Source of the DNA: Deltaproteobacteria bacterium | GTDB taxonomy: Bacteria; JAMCPX01 | Direction: 5' to 3' | Length of the DNA stretch: 6,472 bases | NCBI GenBank assembly: GCA_023489065.1 | Contig: JAMDCL010000162.1 | Location: 1 to 6,472 of the forward strand | In this document: positions 1 to 5,121 of the stretch, in pieces | Layout of the letters: each line of letters opens with the position of its first letter | How positions within the stretch are numbered: the stretch's first letter is position 1 | Program-made: the position numbers and the translations under genes | The notes under the pieces: model-generated | Seen by the model: the letters and a program-made list of their open reading frames with translations, nothing else | The model's database searches: none | Told to the model about the DNA's origin: nothing

Positions 1-87
1 AAATCGGTAGTGCAACTCTATGAAAGAGCAATAGCGGATGTTATCATAAAGCTGGCAGGCCAAAGGATAAAATCCAAAATCTGGTAA
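1..87 (+). CDS. C-terminal end of an unidentified protein (5' partial)
   Basis: Frame 1 is open from the window edge through 28 codons to a TAA at 85-87, one base before the ATG of the pseudouridine synthase. The tail reads YERAIADVIIKLAGQRI and ends in KSKIW: an amphipathic helix with alternating hydrophobic and basic residues. Such tails occur in periplasmic lipoproteins of the LptE type, but the piece is far too short to assign and I do not name it. The 1-nt spacing to the next start implies co-transcription and probably translational coupling with that gene. Confidence is for a real coding tail, based on the clean frame and tight junction. Confidence 0.6.
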   Translation, partial: KSVVQLYERAIADVIIKLAGQRIKSKIW

Positions 88-88
88 T

Positions 89-1048
89 ATGGATCAGGCA
101 CACAATCAACTTTTCCCTTTTGCAGAGGATAAAGGGAAAAGGCTTGATGTTTTTTTGACAAACAGCCTTCGGGCGGTCTCGAGAGAAAGGGCAAAGGCAC
201 TGATATCCTCGGGCAAGATCTCCATAAACGGCGTTATCGTTCAAAAGCCGGATCACAAATTAAAAGGCGGAGAGAGCATACAGATCGGGACGCTGGATGA
301 TAAAACACCGGATTTATCTCCGCCCCCTGAATTTGTTCCCTTACCCGTGCTTTACGAAGATGACCATATCATGATCGTGAATAAGCCTGCAGGCGTATCG
401 ACACACCCTACCCCCGTTGCTCTTCACAATTCCGTTCTCAACGGGCTGCTCTTCATGAATAAGGCACTCTCCGATATGGGCGACCCCATGCGCCGGGGCA
501 TTGTTCACCGGCTCGACAAACAGACGTGCGGATTACTTATTATAGCCAAGAACAACGAGTCCCATTTAAACCTTTTAAAAATGTTTAAACTAAGGACTAT
601 CCACAAAACCTACATTGCCGTCACGTATAATGTCATGAAGGAACAAACCGGCATTATAGATACCTTCATAGGCCGGCATCCTGTCGACAGAAAAAAAATG
701 ACGACCAAAACAATGAAGGGAAGGAGAGCTGTCACCTCTTTCCGTGTTCTGAAAATGTTCGACGATGCTACGGTTGTAGAACTGTCGCCCCGGACCGGGA
801 GAACACACCAGCTGAGAACACAGTTAAGCGACAAAGGGTATCCTATCATTAACGACACGCTCTATTCAAAGAAAAAACCAAGGTTCCACAGCCTGCAATT
901 ACAGAAAATGATGTTACTGCTTGACGGTATTGCATTGTTTGCTTATGCACTCAGCTTTATGCATCCGGTCTTTGGCACGCAAATGTCTTTCTCCGCACCT
1001 TTCCCGTTATGGCTGAAGGAGGTATTGAAAGAAGATGAGCTATCTTAG
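89..1048 (+). CDS. rluD: RluA-family (RluD-like) pseudouridine synthase with S4 domain
   Basis: This enzyme isomerises uridine to pseudouridine in RNA; RluD-type members act on helix 69 of 23S rRNA in the cytoplasm. Of its 319 residues, about 17-66 form an S4 RNA-binding domain (KRLDVFL, then SRERAKALISSGKISING). The catalytic domain follows: KPAGVSTHP at 99-107, the motif HRLDK at 140-144 with catalytic Asp143, RHPVDRKKM near 196-204, and SPRTGRTHQLR at 233-243. Length matches the RluC/RluD group. Oddities: TCG replaces the usual TSG after HRLDKx, and the block after TGRTHQLR reads TQLSDKGYPIINDTLYS where relatives have a VH..H.GHP..GD..YG pattern. The start codon lies 1 nt after the previous stop with no good Shine-Dalgarno, so translation is probably coupled. 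The family is certain; the exact uridine target is inferred from the S4 domain and from the pgeF neighbour, so RluC-like specificity is possible. Confidence 0.93.
   Translation: MDQAHNQLFPFAEDKGKRLDVFLTNSLRAVSRERAKALISSGKISINGVIVQKPDHKLKGGESIQIGTLDDKTPDLSPPPEFVPLPVLYEDDHIMIVNKPAGVSTHPTPVALHNSVLNGLLFMNKALSDMGDPMRRGIVHRLDKQTCGLLIIAKNNESHLNLLKMFKLRTIHKTYIAVTYNVMKEQTGIIDTFIGRHPVDRKKMTTKTMKGRRAVTSFRVLKMFDDATVVELSPRTGRTHQLRTQLSDKGYPIINDTLYSKKKPRFHSLQLQKMMLLLDGIALFAYALSFMHPVFGTQMSFSAPFPLWLKEVLKEDELS
1016..1023 (+). promoter_or_regulatory. Strong Shine-Dalgarno for pgeF
   Basis: AAGGAGGT at 1016-1023 is a perfect anti-16S match, 11 nt before the ATG at 1035. It lies inside the rluD-like coding sequence and fixes the pgeF start even though the two genes overlap by 14 nt. 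Confidence 0.75.
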
Positions 1049-1679
1049 GGACGGCAACCTTGAACAGTTTTCCTCAATCGAGCATGGTTTTGGAACTGCA
1101 AGTTCCCTGTGGCCGGAAGACATAATCCTCATGTCTCAGAAACATACGAACCATGTGGTAATAATCGAAGACGGTAATGAGGCATACATCCCGGTTGCCG
1201 ATGCCCTGTTGACAAGCATACCCGCAAAGCGTCTGGGTGTTAAAACGGCGGACTGCCTTCCAATCCTGCTGTATAATCCCCGGGTAAAGGTAGCGGGTGC
1301 GATCCATGCGGGCTGGCGGGGACTTGCAAACGAGATCATTCTGAATACCATCGATAAACTGCGGACATTTTACGGCGCCTCACCGGAAAGCACGTATTTT
1401 TCCATAGGACCGGGTATTTGTAAAAACTGCTATGAAGTCGGCAGCGAGGTTATTGACCGACTCAATTCTGTGATCGAGGTAAACGGTGCATTCAGGCAAA
1501 CGGCGCAACATGCGGGTATGCTCGACACACGGGCAATAGCAGAAAGGCAGATTCTCAGTGCGGGTGTGCCGCAGTCCAACATATCCCATGTTAATTTCTG
1601 TACGAGGTGCTCTCCGGGTTTTCATTCACACAGGGCAGGCAGCAAGGAACGGCAGGTGTCTTTTATCAGGATACGGTAA
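1035..1679 (+). CDS. pgeF: Peptidoglycan editing factor PgeF (YfiH/YlmD, laccase-domain family)
   Basis: This belongs to the old DUF152 / multicopper polyphenol oxidase family, now linked to purine nucleoside phosphorylase/deaminase activity (LACC1/FAMIN relatives) and, in E. coli, to preventing L-Ser misincorporation into the peptidoglycan stem peptide. Family motifs are present in order over 214 residues: MSQKHTNHV (His37), TADCLPILLY (Cys74), AIHAGWRGLANEI (His91), GPGICKNCYEVG (125-136) and the C-terminal NFCTRCSPGFHSHRAGSKER (187-206). His37, Cys74 and His91 match the expected zinc/active-site trio. It is somewhat shorter than the roughly 240 residues of E. coli YfiH, mainly at the N-terminus, but the strong upstream ribosome site supports this start. 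It overlaps the pseudouridine synthase by 14 nt; rluD-pgeF adjacency is also seen in E. coli. Two CxxC pairs (129/132 and 189/192) are notable. The biochemical role here is inferred from the family. Confidence 0.93.
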   Translation: MSYLRDGNLEQFSSIEHGFGTASSLWPEDIILMSQKHTNHVVIIEDGNEAYIPVADALLTSIPAKRLGVKTADCLPILLYNPRVKVAGAIHAGWRGLANEIILNTIDKLRTFYGASPESTYFSIGPGICKNCYEVGSEVIDRLNSVIEVNGAFRQTAQHAGMLDTRAIAERQILSAGVPQSNISHVNFCTRCSPGFHSHRAGSKERQVSFIRIR

Positions 1680-1693
1680 CCCGGACTATTCAT

Positions 1694-1706
1694 TTGATTG
1701 AATCAA
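1694..1706. repeat. 13-nt palindrome in the only intergenic gap
   Basis: TTGATT-G-AATCAA is a perfect 6-bp inverted repeat about a one-base centre. The centre is too tight for a stable RNA hairpin and no T-run follows, so it is not a terminator. It could be a half-site pair for a dimeric DNA-binding regulator of the downstream operon, or chance. Confidence 0.35.
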
Positions 1707-1736
1707 CGGGGGGAATTTATATCATTCATGACGGTA

Positions 1737-1765
1737 TTTACATTGTCTCTGAAAGACACTATATT
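1737..1765 (+). promoter_or_regulatory. Candidate sigma70-type promoter for the downstream operon
   Basis: TTTACA (1737-1742) and TATATT (1760-1765) each match consensus at five of six positions, with an ideal 17-nt spacer. The predicted start of transcription, about 7 nt past the -10 box, falls on or beside the ATG at 1772. That would make the first mRNA leaderless or nearly so. A small inverted repeat (TGTCT/AGACA, 1744-1758) lies in the spacer. A second, weaker pair, TTGATT (1694-1699) and TATATC (1718-1723) with an 18-nt spacer, would give a leader of about 40 nt. Neither is proven; A+T-rich gaps give such matches by chance. Confidence 0.4.
1744..1758. repeat. Short inverted repeat in the promoter spacer
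   Basis: TGTCT (1744-1748) and AGACA (1754-1758) flank the 5-nt loop CTGAA. With only five base pairs and no following T-run it is not an intrinsic terminator. It sits between the candidate -35 and -10 boxes, so it could be an operator, or be incidental. Confidence 0.25.
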
Positions 1766-1771
1766 TAAAAA

Positions 1772-2260
1772 ATGGAAAATGCCTTGAAAAAGGGAAGATA
1801 CAACGTACTCGCACTCCTCTGCATAGGAATAGGCGGATTGCTGATCCTTGAAAATTATGGATACATAAGGGGAGTGTATAACCTCTGGCCTGTATTCCCC
1901 TTGATTTTCGGTATAGGGTTTTACCTGCTCTACAGGGACAGGGGCAAAAAGGATTTGCTTTTGCTTGCAATTGGTATATATTTGATACAGTTTAGTGTGC
2001 TCGCATTCTACGAGAATTATACATCATGGACGAATATGATTTATCTGTGGCCGTTCTTTGTAGGCTTTCTGGGGGTATCGTTTCTATCCATATATGTGAG
2101 CACGGGAAAAGGAATTATATTTTTTCATCTGGCGGTACTGCTTATCGGCTTGTGTGTAGTATTTTTCCTGATATTCTCCGTTGATTACCGGCTATGGCCG
2201 ATTTCGTTGGTATTATTTGGAATAAGTATATTGTTAATAAAGGAGTTTAACAAATCATGA
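1772..2260 (+). CDS. Six-helix membrane protein built of three LWP hairpins (LiaI/LiaF-like, DUF5668-like)
   Basis: An integral inner-membrane protein of 162 residues with no catalytic motif. Predicted helices lie near residues 12-26, 36-53, 61-79, 90-108, 114-135 and 139-156. Each second helix of a pair begins with an aromatic residue and LWP: YNLWP at 36-40, IYLWP at 90-94, YRLWP at 139-143, each followed by a Gly-rich or Phe-rich helix (GIGFYLL, GVSFLSI, GISILLI). This is the layout of the two-helix LiaI-LiaF-like domain, here apparently in three copies about 50 residues apart. Short basic linkers (YRDRGKK) separate units. In-frame TAA at 1766-1768 rules out a start further upstream. No Shine-Dalgarno precedes the ATG at 1772; TTG at 1784 is an alternative start. 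The stop overlaps the next gene as ATGA. Function is unknown; LiaF relatives act in envelope-stress sensing, which cannot be assumed here. Confidence 0.8.
   Translation: MENALKKGRYNVLALLCIGIGGLLILENYGYIRGVYNLWPVFPLIFGIGFYLLYRDRGKKDLLLLAIGIYLIQFSVLAFYENYTSWTNMIYLWPFFVGFLGVSFLSIYVSTGKGIIFFHLAVLLIGLCVVFFLIFSVDYRLWPISLVLFGISILLIKEFNKS
2240..2245 (+). promoter_or_regulatory. Shine-Dalgarno of the radical SAM gene
   Basis: AAGGAG at 2240-2245 stands 11 nt before the ATG at 2257, inside the end of the membrane-protein gene. It supports this start independently of the ATGA stop-start overlap. Confidence 0.65.
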
Positions 2261-3672
2261 AAAAAGTTTTGTTCGTAGAACCAAAGGCAGTTGAGGCAAA
2301 CGTATTTGCACAATTTATGAACCTGCCCCTCATGGGACCGCTTTATCTGGGTTCCCTTATAAAGAAAGCTGGGTTCGATGTTAAAATAGTAAACGAAAAT
2401 TTACTGGGAAGAAAATTGACCATGAATGAGCTCGAAGGTGATTTCCTTCTTCTGACTTCGCTGACATCCACCTCCGAAAGGGCTTATGAACTGGCAAGAC
2501 AATTCAAACAAAAAAATCCCAATTCCACGGTGATCATGGGAGGCATCCATGCTACGTTCCTTAAAGAGGAGGCGGGGAAGTACGTCGACTACGTCGTGAC
2601 GGGCGAGGGTGAGGATGTGATTGTAGATCTTCTCAAAAACGGCTCTGACCAGCGCATTATAAACGGCAAATTATTGGACACGCTCGATAACCTTCCGCTC
2701 CCGGATTTCAACCTGCTCGTAAACAGCAACAAAATGAGCATTACGCCTATTATGACGTCAAGGGGCTGCCCGTACGACTGCAATTTCTGTTCCGTGACGA
2801 AGATGTTCGGCCAGGGATACAGGACTCTGCCGGTTGACAGGGTGATGGAAGAGCTGCGACAGGTAAAAACCGATTTTGTTTTCTTCTATGACGACAACCT
2901 CACCGCAAATGTCAACCGCACGCATGAGTTGATGGAGCGCATAGCGAAGGAAAAATTTAAATTCAACTGGTCTGCACAGGTACGCACGGACATTACGCGG
3001 TATCCCGATCTTGTAAAAGACATGAAGAAAGCGGGGTGCGACACGGTGTATATCGGTTTCGAATCCGTCAGCAATGCGACCCTGAACAGCCTCAGCAAAC
3101 ATCAAACTATCGACGACATACAACGCGCCATAGATGTTTTTCACGGCAACAGCATCCGCATCCACGGCATGTTTATATTCGGCGGAGACGAGGATGATAA
3201 GTCCATATTCAAAGAGACGGTAAAATTCTCGGTAAAGAACAAGATCGACACTGTCCAGTATATGATCCTGACGCCTTTGCCGGGCACAGAAACCTATCAG
3301 AGGATCGAATCCGAGGGAAGACTCCTGCATAAGATGTGGCATTACTATGACGGCCTGCACGCCGTGTTCCAGCCTAAAAACATGTCGCCGTTCGAACTGC
3401 AACAGGGAATGCTGGATTCCTTTGAAGAGTTTTATTCGTACACGAGATTGCTCAACGAGGCGCTTAATCTTGTCTATGACAGGACCCTGGGAAAGGCGGT
3501 TGGCTTGATCAACTATAAATCTTATCCGGCTTCCACCCTGGCTATAAAATTCGTCGCCAACCATATTGTAAAGAGATGGTCAAAGCTTAACAAGGATTAC
3601 ATGGCATACCTTTATCAAATAAGGTCAAGTATGAAAAAATCCGCGCAAGCCTTACATCTCAATATGTTTTAG
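2257..3672 (+). CDS. B12-binding-domain radical SAM protein
   Basis: A cytoplasmic 4Fe-4S/S-adenosylmethionine radical enzyme with an N-terminal cobalamin-binding fold, 471 residues. Residues 1-150 are the B12-type Rossmann domain: KKVLFVEPK, GPLYLGSLIKKAGFDV, then GGIHATFLKEEA at 95-106 and VDYVVTGEGE at 110-119. The radical SAM core starts at SRGCPYDCNFCSV, with the cluster cysteines at 171, 175 and 178 (CxxxCxxC). It continues through FFYDDNL at 209-215, CDTVYIGFES at 261-270 and GMFIFGGDEDD at 304-314. After LTPLPGTETY (338-347) comes a C-terminal region like the DUF4070 extension of the HpnJ/BchE-type group. There is no DxHxxG motif, as in several members of this class. The start overlaps the upstream stop (ATGA). 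The family includes methylases and ring-forming or rearranging enzymes; I cannot tell the substrate. Neighbouring ubiD hints at an aromatic or quinone-like substrate, but that is only inference. Confidence 0.92.
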   Translation: MKKVLFVEPKAVEANVFAQFMNLPLMGPLYLGSLIKKAGFDVKIVNENLLGRKLTMNELEGDFLLLTSLTSTSERAYELARQFKQKNPNSTVIMGGIHATFLKEEAGKYVDYVVTGEGEDVIVDLLKNGSDQRIINGKLLDTLDNLPLPDFNLLVNSNKMSITPIMTSRGCPYDCNFCSVTKMFGQGYRTLPVDRVMEELRQVKTDFVFFYDDNLTANVNRTHELMERIAKEKFKFNWSAQVRTDITRYPDLVKDMKKAGCDTVYIGFESVSNATLNSLSKHQTIDDIQRAIDVFHGNSIRIHGMFIFGGDEDDKSIFKETVKFSVKNKIDTVQYMILTPLPGTETYQRIESEGRLLHKMWHYYDGLHAVFQPKNMSPFELQQGMLDSFEEFYSYTRLLNEALNLVYDRTLGKAVGLINYKSYPASTLAIKFVANHIVKRWSKLNKDYMAYLYQIRSSMKKSAQALHLNMF

Positions 3673-3675
3673 GAA

Positions 3676-5121
3676 ATGTACTTTAAAGACATCAGGGCAT
3701 ATATCTCCGCCCTTGAAGACAGAGCGGAGATAAAAACAATTAGCAAAGAGGTCTCCCCTGAGCTGGAGGCTGCAGAGATCGCAGACAGGATGATTAAGTC
3801 GGGCGGACCAGCACTGTTGTTCAAAAACGTCAAAGGCAGCCAATTCCCGCTTTTGATGAATATGTTCGGCACGGAATCGAGAACGGCTTTTTCGCTCGGT
3901 GTCAATGCGCTGAACGACCTCCAGAACAAAATGAAAGTACTGCTTGATCAAAAACCTCCTGAAACGCTCTGGGAAAAGCTCAAGATGCTCCCGAGGCTGA
4001 AACAGCTTTCGGACATGCTTCCGAAAATAAACAAGGATGGTCCATGCCATGAGGTTGTCATAAAAGACAATCCCGATCTGAACATGCTGCCCATCGTAAA
4101 AACGTGGCCAATGGACGGTGGTAAATTCATAACCCTGCCGCTCGTGTTTACAAAAGACCCGGTTACCGGAGAGCGCAATACGGGCATGTACAGGATGCAG
4201 GTGTATGACGGCAGAACAACCGGCATGCACTGGCATATTCACAAGCATGGAGCCGCACATTTCAGGAAATACCGGCAGCTCGGGAGCAGAATGGACGTTG
4301 CCGTTGCACTCGGCGTCGACCCGCAGACGATCTATGCTGCAACAGCACCCTTGCCCGACGGCGTCGATGAAATGATCTTTGCGGGGTTCCTGAGAGAGCA
4401 GCCTGTTGAACTTGTACAATGCATCAACTCGGACATAGAAGTGCCTGCGTATGCGGAGTTCGTGCTCGAAGGATATGTCGATCCCGAAGAGATGCGGACC
4501 GAGGGTCCTTTCGGAGACCACACGGGGTACTATTCAATGGAGGACCTCTATCCCGTTTTCCATATCACCGCGATAACGCACCGTAAGGATGCCATATATC
4601 CGGCAACGATCGTCGGGAAACCGCCCATGGAAGACTGCTTCATCGGCAAGGCAACGGAAAGACTTTTCCTGCCGCTGATCCAGAAGATCCTTCCCGAAAT
4701 TGTCGATATCAACCTCCCCATAGAAGGTGTGTTCCACAACATGGCATTCGTGAGCATCGACAAGTCCATACCGGGGCACGCGCGCAAGGTGATCAACGCA
4801 CTCTGGGGACTGGGACAATTCATGCTGACCAAAATGATCGTCGTTTTTGATAAGGACGTTGACGTCCAGAACATAAAAGACGTTATCTGGAGGCTTGGAA
4901 ACAATGTCGATCCGCAGCGTGATATCATAATCCAGCAGGGCCCGGTCGATGTGCTGAACCATGCGGCGCCTGAAACAGGTTTCGGTTCGAAGATGGGGAT
5001 CGATGCCACGAAAAAAACCGCTGAAGAAGGACACAGGCGCATCTGGCCTCCGGTCATAGAAATGCCCGATGAGATAAAGGCACTGGTTACAAAAAGCTGG
5101 AAGGAATACGGGTTCGATTGA
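3676..5121 (+). CDS. ubiD: UbiD-family prenylated-FMN decarboxylase
   Basis: Non-oxidative (de)carboxylase acting on aromatic or alpha,beta-unsaturated acids, using prenylated FMN made by UbiX (not in this window). All 481 residues align with the UbiD pattern: MYFKDIRAYI and SGGPALLFKN (42-51) at the N-terminus, NTGMYRMQV with Arg173, MHWHIHKHG (184-192) for cofactor/metal binding, EGPFGDHTGYYS from Glu276 with a Glu five residues earlier (271), and GFGSKMGIDATKK at 435-447. Arg173/Glu271/Glu276 match the catalytic R-E-E set known from Fdc1. The C-terminal half resembles E. coli UbiD closely in motif order, so a quinone role (4-hydroxybenzoate-type acid, or the late decarboxylation of futalosine-route menaquinone) is plausible; aromatic degradation or phenol carboxylation is the alternative. 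The ATG follows the previous stop by 3 nt and AGGA lies only 1 nt before it, too close for a normal ribosome site, so translation is probably coupled. Confidence 0.93.
   Translation: MYFKDIRAYISALEDRAEIKTISKEVSPELEAAEIADRMIKSGGPALLFKNVKGSQFPLLMNMFGTESRTAFSLGVNALNDLQNKMKVLLDQKPPETLWEKLKMLPRLKQLSDMLPKINKDGPCHEVVIKDNPDLNMLPIVKTWPMDGGKFITLPLVFTKDPVTGERNTGMYRMQVYDGRTTGMHWHIHKHGAAHFRKYRQLGSRMDVAVALGVDPQTIYAATAPLPDGVDEMIFAGFLREQPVELVQCINSDIEVPAYAEFVLEGYVDPEEMRTEGPFGDHTGYYSMEDLYPVFHITAITHRKDAIYPATIVGKPPMEDCFIGKATERLFLPLIQKILPEIVDINLPIEGVFHNMAFVSIDKSIPGHARKVINALWGLGQFMLTKMIVVFDKDVDVQNIKDVIWRLGNNVDPQRDIIIQQGPVDVLNHAAPETGFGSKMGIDATKKTAEEGHRRIWPPVIEMPDEIKALVTKSWKEYGFD
5101..5105 (+). promoter_or_regulatory. 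Shine-Dalgarno supporting the TTG start of bioA
   Basis: AAGGA at 5101-5105 (within GGAAGGAA) lies 12 nt before the TTG at 5118. It is the only plausible ribosome site ahead of the conserved BioA N-terminus, and it favours this non-ATG start. Confidence 0.5.

Noticed and set aside
1744..1771. Hairpin followed by an A/T-rich tract as an intrinsic terminator for pgeF
   Set aside because: The stem is only 5 bp with little G+C, and the following tract is mainly A on the + strand, not a T-run.
1728..1787. 19-codon leader peptide (MTVFTLSLKDTIFKKWKMP) overlapping the membrane-protein start
   Set aside because: The G-rich stretch at 1708-1714 is too far from its ATG to serve as a normal ribosome site, and it would overlap the promoter candidate. 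One short open frame of this size is expected by chance.
2758..3564. 268-codon open frame on the minus strand inside the radical SAM gene
   Set aside because: It lies wholly opposite a gene with intact family motifs, its translation shows no recognisable domain, and it has no promoter or ribosome site I can see. It is best explained as an antisense shadow.
3652..4521. 289-codon open frame on the minus strand inside ubiD
   Set aside because: It is fully antisense to well-conserved UbiD sequence, and its translation is rich in His, Arg, Phe and Cys with no domain. The minus-strand frames at 4534-5178 and 4548-5138 are rejected for the same reason.
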